The position numbers were made by a program, and so were the translations under genes. A DNA stretch of 64,000 nucleotides, from assembly GCA_002298335.1 (NCBI GenBank), contig DBNK01000017.1:62001-126000 (forward strand), read 5' to 3'. The stretch's first letter is position 1. Each line of letters begins with the position of its first letter. The stretch is from Thalassolituus sp. UBA674. GTDB lineage: Bacteria; Pseudomonadota; Gammaproteobacteria; Pseudomonadales; Oceanobacteraceae. Shown here piece after piece: positions 30,768 to 38,544 of the stretch. Under the pieces are notes generated by a model that made no database searches, had not been told where the DNA came from, and saw only the letters and a program-made list of their open reading frames with translations.

Positions 30768-32069
30768 ATGCAAAGTTTGATCAACCTCTGGAATGACACT
30801 GGTATCGCTCACATAGAGTCGGGCCAGGCGATCATGATGCTGGTGGCTTTCGGTATGCTGTACCTGGCCATCAAAAAAGGCTTTGAGCCACTGCTGCTGC
30901 TGCCGATTGCTGTCGGTACCCTGATGGTAAACATCCCGGGTGCCGGTATGGGCTGGTCTGCCGCTGAAGCAGCCATCCGCAGTGGTGATGCTGCGGTTCT
31001 GGCACAGTTCCGTGACCTGCTCGGGCTTGCCCCGGATGCCAGTATGCAGGCTATGCTGGACGCCTATCACCACGCCACCGCCGGGCTGTATAAAAAAGCC
31101 CTGACACTGGGTGCGTCTCTGGGCTTTGAAAGCGGCATGCTTTACACCTTCTACAGTGTGACCATCGCCTCTGGCGTGGCGCCACTGCTGATCTTTATGG
31201 GTGTAGGAGCCATGACAGATTTCGGTCCTCTGCTGGCGAACCCTAAGACTCTGCTGCTCGGTGCGGCTGCTCAGTTCGGTATCTTCGGTACCGTATTCGG
31301 CGCGGTGCTGCTGACGGACGCTGGCCTGATGGACTTCACACTGCAGCAGGCTGCAGCCGTGGGTATCATCGGTGGCGCAGACGGTCCGACCTCCATCTTT
31401 ATCGCTTCCAAGCTGGCCCCTGAACTGCTGGGTGCTATCGCGGTAGCAGCGTATTCCTACATGGCTCTGGTGCCGCTGATTCAGCCACCGATCATGAAGG
31501 CGCTGACCACCGATGCAGAGCGTAAGATCAAGATGGTACAGCTGCGTGAAGTGAGCAAAGCTGAGAAGATCATTTTCCCGCTGGCGATTCTGGTTCTGGT
31601 TGCACTGCTGCTGCCATCCGCTGCACCGCTGCTGGGTATGTTCTGCTTCGGTAACCTGATGAAGGAATCCGGTGTGGTTGAGCGTCTGAGCGACACTGCT
31701 CAGAATGCACTGATCAACACTGTGACCATCTTCCTCGGTCTGTCTGTGGGCTACAAAATGAGCTCTGATGCCTTCCTGAATGGCAGCACTCTGGCGATCA
31801 TCGTCCTGGGTCTGATTGCCTTCTGTGTCGGTACTGCAGCCGGTGTTCTGATGGCCAAACTGATGAACGCAGTGACCAAAGATCCGATCAACCCGCTGAT
31901 CGGTTCTGCCGGTGTATCCGCCGTACCAATGGCGGCCCGTGTATCCAATAAGGTCGGTCTGGAAGCGAACCCGCAGAACTTCCTGCTGATGCATGCGATG
32001 GGGCCGAACGTGGCTGGGGTTATTGGTTCGGCAGTGGCGGCAGGGGTTATGATCTCCTTCTTCGGCTAA
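30768..32069 (+). CDS. oadB: Oxaloacetate decarboxylase beta subunit (sodium ion pump)
   Basis: The membrane subunit decarboxylates carboxybiotin and exports Na+. The 433-residue hydrophobic protein contains the OadB signatures GMLYLAIKKGFEPLLLLPIAVG, SGVAPLLIFMGVGAMTDFGPLLANPKTLLLGAAAQFGIF, GIIGGADGPTSIF, the Na+-site regions and NPLIGSAGVSAVPMAARVSNKVG, with the end QNFLLMHAMGPNVAGVIGSAVAAG. Together with OadG and OadA it forms a complete primary Na+ pump, as in marine and anaerobic bacteria using a sodium gradient. Two structured repeats follow immediately. Confidence 0.97.
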   Translation: MQSLINLWNDTGIAHIESGQAIMMLVAFGMLYLAIKKGFEPLLLLPIAVGTLMVNIPGAGMGWSAAEAAIRSGDAAVLAQFRDLLGLAPDASMQAMLDAYHHATAGLYKKALTLGASLGFESGMLYTFYSVTIASGVAPLLIFMGVGAMTDFGPLLANPKTLLLGAAAQFGIFGTVFGAVLLTDAGLMDFTLQQAAAVGIIGGADGPTSIFIASKLAPELLGAIAVAAYSYMALVPLIQPPIMKALTTDAERKIKMVQLREVSKAEKIIFPLAILVLVALLLPSAAPLLGMFCFGNLMKESGVVERLSDTAQNALINTVTIFLGLSVGYKMSSDAFLNGSTLAIIVLGLIAFCVGTAAGVLMAKLMNAVTKDPINPLIGSAGVSAVPMAARVSNKVGLEANPQNFLLMHAMGPNVAGVIGSAVAAGVMISFFG

Positions 32070-32075
32070 TTGCTT

Positions 32076-32193
32076 GAACCTGCTGCGCTTGACTGTGCGG
32101 TGTTAAACGTTCTTTCAGAATGCTCACGTACTTCGTGTACGCTCCGCTTCTTCAAGAACGTTTGCCTTGCACAGCCTGCGCTCGCAACGGTTC
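32076..32193 (+). repeat. Intergenic inverted repeat, copy 1 after oadB
   Basis: The unit runs from GAACC to GGTTC. Arms AAACGTTCTT (32105-32114) and AAGAACGTTT (32154-32163) are perfectly complementary, flanked by a further TGTGC/GCACA pair, and enclose a central dyad CGTAC/GTACG (32127-32141) between GCTC and CTCC. It shares the left flank CTGCTGCGCTTGACTGTG with copy 2. It is of the same type as the units after rpsO and groEL. Confidence 0.8.
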
Positions 32194-32213
32194 ATTCATC
32201 TGAACCGTTTCTG

Positions 32214-32240
32214 AAAAGCCCGGTTTTTCCGGGCTTTTTT
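32214..32240 (+). terminator. Intrinsic terminator, copy 1
   Basis: AAAAGCCCGG and CCGGGCTTTTTT pair around TTTTT with a run of six T. A small hairpin AACGGTTC/GAACCGTT (32186-32209) precedes it. It is nearly identical to the terminator at 32447-32472. Confidence 0.85.
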
Positions 32241-32283
32241 ATGCCTTGCCTGCGTGTCGCTCGTAACGCTTCAGGACCTGTCT

Positions 32284-32371
32284 GAACCTGCTGCGCTTGA
32301 CTGTGCGGTGTTAAAAACCGGCTCAGGATGCTCATGTACGAATTGTACACTCCGTTCCTTCGCCGGTTTTT
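32284..32371 (+). repeat. Intergenic inverted repeat, copy 2 after oadB
   Basis: The left flank repeats copy 1 exactly (GAACCTGCTGCGCTTGACTG and onward to GGTGTTAAA, 208 nt downstream). The arms are different: AAAAACCGGC (32313-32322) with GCCGGTTTTT (32362-32371), again perfectly complementary. The centre TGTAC-GAATT-GTACA (32335-32349) lies between GCTCA and CTCCG as in copy 1. The arms have thus changed together. Confidence 0.8.
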
Positions 32372-32446
32372 GCCTGGCAGCAGCGGCCTCGTCAACGCTT
32401 TAACCTGCTGAGATTTTGCGGTTCATCCATCTGGACCGTTATTTAT

Positions 32447-32472
32447 AAAGCCCGGTTTTTCCGGGCTTTTTT
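32447..32472 (+). terminator. Intrinsic terminator, copy 2
   Basis: AAAGCCCGG and CCGGGCTTTTTT around TTTTT, preceded by GCGGTTCATCCATCTGGACCG, a diverged copy of the hairpin before terminator 1. Bases 32473-32698 hold a small dyad CTGATG/CATCAG (32587-32603) and presumably the egtB promoter; nothing else is evident. Confidence 0.85.
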
Positions 32473-32698
32473 ATGCCTGCTGAAAACACGCAGGTCTCTC
32501 ACTTTCCGGCTGGCTGATCAGTATCTGACTGGTTTCCTGAGAGCTGAGCTATTCCCGTTCTGAACTTGCTTCCTGTCTGAGGGTCTCTGATGAATGGCAT
32601 CAGGTGCCAGTCATTTGCATCTGGGCTCCGATTGCGTCAGGGTGAAACATAACTGACGTGTTCTCCTGACACACTGCTTTCAGAAACAGGAGGTGTGA

Positions 32699-33934
32699 AT
32701 GCAGGAAACTCCCCTGATATCTCAGTTCAGGGCCACAAGACAGCGTTTTCCGGATATCTGCAATGGCTTGCAGACCGAAGACTACGGCCTGCAGGCGGCA
32801 GTGTTCGTAAGTCCGCCGAAGTGGCATCTGGCCCATACCACCTGGTTTTTTGAGACCTTTCTGCTGACGCCGTTTCTGCCCGGCTATCAGCCGTTTCATC
32901 CTCAGTTCGAATATCTGTTCAATTCTTATTACAACGCGGTTGGTGAACAGTATCCGCGTGATCAGCGTGGTCTGTTATCGCGCCCGACACTGGAGGAGGT
33001 ACTGCGGTATCGCTGCCATGTTGATAGGGCGATGGAGCAGTTGTTCGGTGATCTTCCTGACGCCGATGCGGAAGAGGTGTACCGCCGCTGCCGGCTCGGA
33101 ATACAGCATGAAAAGCAGCATCAGGAGCTGTTCTTCATGGATATCAAATACAGCTTCTTTCAGAACCCCTTGTTGCCGGCGCTTCTGCCACAGACACCCG
33201 CTATGGCAGCTGTGGCTGCGGATATTGAGTGGATCAGTTTCTGCCCTGAGCTGACTGAGCTGGGCTGTAAGGAAAGTGAGGGATTCAGTTTTGATAATGA
33301 GCATCCTCAGCACCCGGTTTTTCTGGGGGCCTATGAGCTGGCTGACCGGCTGGTAACCAATGGTGAGTATCTGCAGTTCATGCAGGATGGCGGTTATCGC
33401 CGTCCGGAGCTCTGGTTGTCAGATGGCTGGGACTGTATCTGTTCTGAAGGCTGGTCTGCTCCCCTGTACTGGCTTCAGCGTGAGAATGAATGGTATGAAT
33501 TTACCGGTTATGGCTTGAAGCCTCTGGATCTGCAGCGACCGGTGAATCACATCAGTGCCTATGAAGCGATGGCGTACGCCAGTTGGGCCGGTGCACGCCT
33601 GCCGACTGAAGCTGAATGGGAGTACGCGGCACGTTGCTTCTGGCCGGGACAATCTCCGCAGGAACTGATGCTGCCAGCCGACAGTCGCGGCAGTGATATG
33701 CGGCAGCTGGCAGATGCTGGCTGGCAATGGACCTCCAGCGCTTATCAGCCATACCCAGGTTACCGTCCGGCCAGCGGAGCGTTAGGGGAGTACAACGGTA
33801 AATTCATGTCGTCGCAGCTGGTATTAAGAGGAGGCTCCTGGGCTTCACCGGAAGAACATCTGCGGCCATCGTACCGGAATTTTTTCTATCCGAAGGATCG
33901 CTGGATGTTCTCTGCCATCCGCCTTGCACGCTGA
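32699..33934 (+). CDS. egtB: EgtB-type ergothioneine biosynthesis sulfoxide synthase
   Basis: Non-haem iron enzyme predicted to join trimethylhistidine (hercynine) to a thiol with oxygen. The 411-residue protein has an N-terminal DinB-like domain with iron-ligand histidines (KWHLAHTTWFFE, His43/46 region, and QHEKQHQE, His137 and His141) and a C-terminal formylglycine-generating-enzyme-like domain (ANHISAYEAMAYASWAGARLPTEAEWEYAAR-type, here VNHISAYEAMAYASW). It ends in the family's RNFFYPKDRWMFSAIRLAR. AGGAGGTGTGA precedes the ATG. egtD follows 17 nt downstream, supporting ergothioneine rather than ovothiol or selenoneine. No egtC or egtE is present here. Confidence 0.9.
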   Translation: MQETPLISQFRATRQRFPDICNGLQTEDYGLQAAVFVSPPKWHLAHTTWFFETFLLTPFLPGYQPFHPQFEYLFNSYYNAVGEQYPRDQRGLLSRPTLEEVLRYRCHVDRAMEQLFGDLPDADAEEVYRRCRLGIQHEKQHQELFFMDIKYSFFQNPLLPALLPQTPAMAAVAADIEWISFCPELTELGCKESEGFSFDNEHPQHPVFLGAYELADRLVTNGEYLQFMQDGGYRRPELWLSDGWDCICSEGWSAPLYWLQRENEWYEFTGYGLKPLDLQRPVNHISAYEAMAYASWAGARLPTEAEWEYAARCFWPGQSPQELMLPADSRGSDMRQLADAGWQWTSSAYQPYPGYRPASGALGEYNGKFMSSQLVLRGGSWASPEEHLRPSYRNFFYPKDRWMFSAIRLAR

Positions 33935-33951
33935 TAAAAAAAGGAAAAAAG

Positions 33952-34941
33952 ATGCTGTCATCCGCTCTGACTCAGAACACGCATACCGCTGCAGTAACGT
34001 ACGAAATGGCAACCTTTGAGACTGGTGATGCCAGGGACGATATTCTCAGTGGTCTGCTCAGCACGCAGAAGTACCTGAACCCCAAATATTTTTATGATCA
34101 GCGTGGCTCTGAATTATTTGAGGCCATTACCCGCACGTCTGAATATTACCCGACCCGCACAGAACGCCGCTTGCTGCAGCGGCATGCAGCGGATATTGCG
34201 AATTGGTGCCGGAGTGATGCGATTATGCTGGAGCCGGGCAGTGGCAGCTGTGAAAAAGTCCGGCTGTTGCTGGAAGCGATTCACCCCCAACTCTATGTGC
34301 CTATGGATATATCCGGAGAGTTTCTGCGCCAGTCGGCACTGAAACTTGCCGCGGAATACCCCTGGCTGAAGGTGCGCGCTATCTGTTCTGACTTCTCCGG
34401 TCAGTCATTACTCCCGGAGCTTGATACAGACTCTCAGAAGGTGGTTTTTTATCCCGGCTCCACCATCGGCAATATGTCACCTGAACAGGCACTGATTTTT
34501 TTACAGCGTCTGAGTAAGGATATGCAGCCTGGTGATCTGCTGATTCTGGGGGTGGATCTGCGCAAAGATCCGGAGATTCTCAATGCGGCCTATAACGATG
34601 CTCAGGGAATTACAGCCGAATTTAATCTGAATATTCTCAATCATGTAAATCAGATTACCGGCGGTGACTTTAACGTGGCAGATTTTTCTCATCAGGCATT
34701 TTTTAATGAAACGGACAGCCGTATTGAAATGCATCTGGTCAGCCGGAAAGAACAGGTGGTTCATTGTGCCGGACGGGATCTTCATTTCTCCCGGGGCGAA
34801 AGAATACACACGGAAAACTCCTACAAGTATTCACTGGAAGAAATCAGTGAACTGGCAGCCAATGCCGGGTTTCTGCGTCGGGAGAGCTGGCTTGATGACG
34901 GAGCGTTATTCAGCGTGAATCTGCTGGAGATCAGCGGGTAA
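33952..34941 (+). CDS. egtD: L-histidine N(alpha)-methyltransferase EgtD
   Basis: EgtD trimethylates histidine to hercynine using SAM. The 329-residue protein shows the EgtD landmarks LSTQKYLNPKYFYDQRGSELFEAITRTSEYYPTRTE (N-terminal), MLEPGSGSCEKVRLLLEAI (SAM loop), YVPMDISGEFL, FYPGSTIGNMSPEQA, GVDLRKDPEILNAAYNDAQGITAEFNLNIL and the C-terminal IHTENSYKYSLEEI, all intact. The start MLSSALTQNTH follows AAAAGGAAAAAAG. It forms a two-gene operon with egtB. Confidence 0.94.
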   Translation: MLSSALTQNTHTAAVTYEMATFETGDARDDILSGLLSTQKYLNPKYFYDQRGSELFEAITRTSEYYPTRTERRLLQRHAADIANWCRSDAIMLEPGSGSCEKVRLLLEAIHPQLYVPMDISGEFLRQSALKLAAEYPWLKVRAICSDFSGQSLLPELDTDSQKVVFYPGSTIGNMSPEQALIFLQRLSKDMQPGDLLILGVDLRKDPEILNAAYNDAQGITAEFNLNILNHVNQITGGDFNVADFSHQAFFNETDSRIEMHLVSRKEQVVHCAGRDLHFSRGERIHTENSYKYSLEEISELAANAGFLRRESWLDDGALFSVNLLEISG

Positions 34942-34982
34942 GTCAGCAGGATGAAAGGCAGGAACAACAGACAATAAAGTAA

Positions 34983-35014
34983 GGGTCAGCCCGCCGGAAG
35001 AGCGGTGCTGACCC
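34983..35014 (-). terminator. Hairpin between egtD and mqo
   Basis: GGGTCAGC (34983-34990) pairs with GCTGACCC (35007-35014) with a GC-rich 16-nt loop. On the minus strand it is followed by TTACTTTATTG, a poor U-run, so it is a moderate terminator candidate for mqo and perhaps for egtBD. Confidence 0.55.
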
Positions 35015-35028
35015 GGATATGACTCAGA

Positions 35029-36513
35029 TCAGTCGCGCGTCAGATTCAGTGTCGACAGAGTACGCTCACGTACACGGCCAAGCAGCTCTGCATCGTTCAC
35101 CAGAGACTCGCCATAGGATGGAATCAGCTCTTTCAGGCGGGCGCCCCAGCCACCGTCCATCTTCTCTTTGAAGCAACGTTCCAGCACTTCAATCATGGCA
35201 TTGACGGCCACAGACGCACCCGGTGAGGCACCCAGCAGGGCAGCCAGACTGCTGTCTTCGGCGGCAACCAGCTCGGTACCGAATTCCAGCTTACCGTGAC
35301 CTTCCGCATCCTTCTTGATGATCTGAACACGCTGACCGGCATGGGCCAGAGTCCAGTCGTTGTCTTTACAGGCCGGGAAGTAATCACGCAGTGACGACAC
35401 ACGCTCAGAGTGTGATGCACGGGCTTCGTTGATCAGGTAACGGGTCAGGTCCATGTTGTGGATACCCACTTCCATCATTGGCATCAGGTTGCTCATGCTG
35501 ACGGATTTGAGCAGATCCAGCTTGGAACCCTTCTTCAGGAACTTGGTGGTGAAACCGGCAAACGGACCAAACAGCAGAGCCGGTTCGCCATTAATGATAC
35601 GGGTATCCAGATGCGGAACTGACATAGGGGGGGCACCGATCGCCGCTTTACCATAGACCTTGGCGTGGTGCTGCTTGACGATTTCAGGGTCTCTGCACAC
35701 CAGCCACATACCGGAAACCGGGAAGCCGCCATAGCCGCTGGCTTCATCAATATTGGACGCCTGCAGCAATGGCAGGGCACCACCACCGGCACCAAGGAAA
35801 ACGAACTTGGCGTGAATGGTCTTGGATTTACCGGTCGCCAGGTTTTTGATACCGACGTACCAGCTGCCATCACGGGCATGTTCAAAACCGACCACTTCAC
35901 GTTTCAGTTTGAGGCTGAAGTTCTCTTTCTTATCGAGCTGCGAAATCATGCTGCGGGTCAGGGAGCCGAAGTCGACGTCGGTGCCATGCTTCACCCGGGT
36001 GGCCGCGACTTTTTCGTTGGGATCACGGTCTTTCATGACCAGTGGCATCCACTGCTTCAGCACTTCCGGATCTTCGCTGAACTCCATCTCTTTGAACAGA
36101 TGGTGAGCACTCAGCTTCTGGTGACGCTCACGCAGATAATCGACGTTCTTTTCACCCCAGACAAAGCTCATGTGCGGTGTCGGGTTGATGAAGTGTTCAG
36201 GGGAAGGCAGGGTGCCGTCTTCGACCAGAGTGCTCCACAGCTGCAGGGAGATTTCGAAGTTGGCGTTGATCGACAGGGCACGGTTGATAACGACTTCGCC
36301 CTTTTCGTTCTCTGGTGTGTAGTTCAGCTCGCAGTAACCTGCATGACCGGTCCCGGCATTGTTCCAGCCATCGGTACTTTCGTGGGCTACGTGGCCGAGA
36401 CGTTCGACCAGGGCAATTTTCAGTGACGGGTCCAGACGGTTAAGCAGGGTTCCGAGAGTAGCACTCATGACACCGCCGCCAACCAATAAAACATCGACCT
36501 TTTCTGTCGTCAT
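35029..36513 (-). CDS. mqo: Malate:quinone oxidoreductase
   Basis: A peripheral membrane FAD enzyme oxidising malate to oxaloacetate with quinone as acceptor, bypassing NAD-dependent malate dehydrogenase in the TCA cycle. The 494-residue protein starts MTTEKVDVLLVGGGVMSATLG (FAD fold), then VERLGHVAHESTDGWNNAGTGHAGYCELNYTP, FVWGEKNVDYLRERH, FLGAGGGALPLLQ, GYGGFPVSGMWLVC and LLFGPFAGFTTKFL. ATG 36513 is preferred to ATG 36531 because AAAGG lies upstream and the normal Mqo start is close to the FAD motif. Its product oxaloacetate is the substrate of the OAD pump encoded about 3 kb away. Confidence 0.95.
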   Translation of the reverse strand: MTTEKVDVLLVGGGVMSATLGTLLNRLDPSLKIALVERLGHVAHESTDGWNNAGTGHAGYCELNYTPENEKGEVVINRALSINANFEISLQLWSTLVEDGTLPSPEHFINPTPHMSFVWGEKNVDYLRERHQKLSAHHLFKEMEFSEDPEVLKQWMPLVMKDRDPNEKVAATRVKHGTDVDFGSLTRSMISQLDKKENFSLKLKREVVGFEHARDGSWYVGIKNLATGKSKTIHAKFVFLGAGGGALPLLQASNIDEASGYGGFPVSGMWLVCRDPEIVKQHHAKVYGKAAIGAPPMSVPHLDTRIINGEPALLFGPFAGFTTKFLKKGSKLDLLKSVSMSNLMPMMEVGIHNMDLTRYLINEARASHSERVSSLRDYFPACKDNDWTLAHAGQRVQIIKKDAEGHGKLEFGTELVAAEDSSLAALLGASPGASVAVNAMIEVLERCFKEKMDGGWGARLKELIPSYGESLVNDAELLGRVRERTLSTLNLTRD

Positions 36514-37009
36514 TATGCTTTTGCCTTTCATTAAGATTCTGTCTCAATGCAGGTCAGAGTACAGTGAGGGGCTTTTGGCCCGCAGTATCTCATGGCGGAA
36601 GCCCCACGGATCGGGGACGCCTATCCCTGCGTATCAGGTGAACCGGGACTAACCCGGGGAGAGCCCGGGTCACGTTACAGGATGTGGCAATGATCGGGTC
36701 TGCTAGGCTCCGCAAAGTACCGGAAAAAGGCTTATCCGTCAAATATTTAGCCTTTCATAGCGGTCATTCTCAGAACGCCCGTAGCGGAACACACTGTATC
36801 GTCGGAATTCCCGGATTCCGATCATCTCAGACGGAACCTCACCTGAACTATCAGTTTAGTTATCCGTCCCACATTGACCAGTTGGTCGCCTTATTCGCGC
36901 CTGTCTCTTCCGACAGGAGGCCATAGGGGTGACCTCACGGACAGGGCTGCTAAGGTTAAAGACTGTCCGTTTAAATGCATGAGGCCCCTGAAGAGCTAAG
37001 GAGGTGTGT
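36514..37009. other. 496-nt divergent intergenic region with hairpins
   Basis: It separates divergent mqo and the GH13_18 gene. Visible dyads: ACCCGGG-GAGAG-CCCGGGT (36652-36670), CCTGTC/GACAGG (36900-36917), and ACGGACAG (36937-36944) with CTGTCCGT (36963-36970), the last 40 nt before the phosphorylase start. The last dyad could be a leader hairpin or operator. I see no convincing riboswitch, sRNA or protein gene; open frames crossing it have no recognisable features. Confidence 0.4.
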
Positions 37010-38452
37010 ATGGCACTCAGAAATCAGGTACAGCTAATCTGTTACCCGGATCGTATGGGGAATAACCTCGCCGATCTCTACACCGTACTGGATACCTATC
37101 TCAGTGACGCCATCGGCGGCGTACATATTCTGCCGTTTTACCCATCCAATGCAGATGGTGGCTTTTCTCCCCTGACGCACAAAGAAGTTGATCCGGCTTT
37201 TGGCAGTTGGAAAGACATCGAAAAAATCAGCGCAGAATATGATTTCTGTGCCGACCTGACGGTCAATCATATTTCCGATGAGTCGGAAGAGTTCAAAGAT
37301 TTTATTGCGAAAAAAGACGATTCTGAATACGCCGATCTGTTTGTGCGTGTTGAGAAAATGCCGGATATCACACCGGATGATCTGGCTAAAATTCATATCC
37401 GCAAAGAAAAAGAACCTTTCCGCGAGGTCACCTTTGCAGACGGTACCAGTGAACGGGTCTGGTGTACTTTTACTGAAAAACAGATCGACCTGAATTATGA
37501 GGCCGAAGCCACCTATCGCCTGATGGAAAGTTATATCGACTTTCTTGCACACAAAGGGGTAAATCTTTTCCGGCTGGATGCCTTTGGTTACACCACCAAA
37601 CGTATCGGCAGCACCTGTTTTCTGGTTGAGCCTGAGGTTTACCGTAACCTCGACTGGGTGAATTCCGTTGCACAGCGTTATGGTGCCCGCTGTCTGCCGG
37701 AGGTGCATGACCACACCAGTTACCAGTACGCAATTTCACGGCGTGACATGCACCCCTATGGTTTTGCCTTGCCGCCACTGGTGTTGTACTCCCTGCTGGA
37801 TGCCAACAGCGTCTATCTGAAAAACTGGCTGCGGATGTGCCCGCGTAACATGATTACAGTACTGGATACTCACGATGGCATCTGTATTCCGGATGTGGAA
37901 GGTGTGCTGCCGGATGAGAAAATCCGTATCCTGATTGACAACCTGCAACAGCGTGCCGCTGATCCGATCATGCGGAAATCAGCCGCCAATATTCACAGTG
38001 TCGGGGCGATTTACCAGATCACCTGTACCTTTTACGATGCGCTGATGCAGAATGACGACGCATACATCGCTGCCCGGGCCATACAGCTGTTCACGCCGGG
38101 AATACCTCAGGTGTATTACGTCGGTTGGCTGGCCGGTGTCAATGATGAAGAGCTGATGAACGGTTCCGGCGAGCTGCGTGACATCAACCGTCATTATTAT
38201 TCGCTCGAAGAAATTGCCGAAGATGTGAAGCGCCCCGTGGTTCAGCGTCTCACCAGCCTGATGGAATTCCGCAGTAATTACCCGGCCTTTGACGGGCATT
38301 TTGAGCTGAATTCCAGTAATGACAGCAGTGTGCACATGGGCTGGCGTCACGGCGAATACTACTGTGAGGTGTTTGTCGATCTGAATTTCAATACCACGCG
38401 CCTGACGTATCTGGACGTTTCGACGCTGGAAGAAAAAACCATCACCTGCTGA
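37010..38452 (+). CDS. GH13_18 glycoside phosphorylase, probable glucosylglycerol phosphorylase
   Basis: Member of the sucrose phosphorylase subfamily GH13_18. From ATG 37010 (GGAGGTGTGT upstream) the 480-residue protein carries the nucleophile Asp190 (NLFRLDAFGY), acid/base Glu231 (CLPEVHDHT) and stabiliser Asp289 (VLDTHDGI), the same spacing as in sucrose phosphorylase. The acceptor loop reads IHIRKEKEPFREVTFADG, unlike the RPRPG loop I recall from bifidobacterial sucrose phosphorylase. Two genes downstream is GgpPS, which makes glucosylglycerol, so phosphorolysis of glucosylglycerol, as known for a Marinobacter GH13_18 enzyme, is more likely than sucrose use. No fructose or sucrose genes lie nearby. 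Substrate is inferred. Confidence 0.82.
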   Translation: MALRNQVQLICYPDRMGNNLADLYTVLDTYLSDAIGGVHILPFYPSNADGGFSPLTHKEVDPAFGSWKDIEKISAEYDFCADLTVNHISDESEEFKDFIAKKDDSEYADLFVRVEKMPDITPDDLAKIHIRKEKEPFREVTFADGTSERVWCTFTEKQIDLNYEAEATYRLMESYIDFLAHKGVNLFRLDAFGYTTKRIGSTCFLVEPEVYRNLDWVNSVAQRYGARCLPEVHDHTSYQYAISRRDMHPYGFALPPLVLYSLLDANSVYLKNWLRMCPRNMITVLDTHDGICIPDVEGVLPDEKIRILIDNLQQRAADPIMRKSAANIHSVGAIYQITCTFYDALMQNDDAYIAARAIQLFTPGIPQVYYVGWLAGVNDEELMNGSGELRDINRHYYSLEEIAEDVKRPVVQRLTSLMEFRSNYPAFDGHFELNSSNDSSVHMGWRHGEYYCEVFVDLNFNTTRLTYLDVSTLEEKTITC

Positions 38453-38544
38453 ACAGGATAACAAGGTTCAGCCTGACAGCCGGGCAATGCCCGGCTATAT
38501 GTAATTAATCTGATTCATTCATACCCGGAAAAAACGGAATACCT

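Noticed and set aside
30630..31994. 454-codon minus-strand frame opposite oadB
   Set aside because: It is antisense to a certain gene; the product is low-complexity and no ribosome site is evident.
36640..36670. Possible riboswitch upstream of the GH13_18 gene
   Set aside because: The CCCGGG dyads do not form a recognised riboswitch core, and they lie over 300 nt from the start codon.
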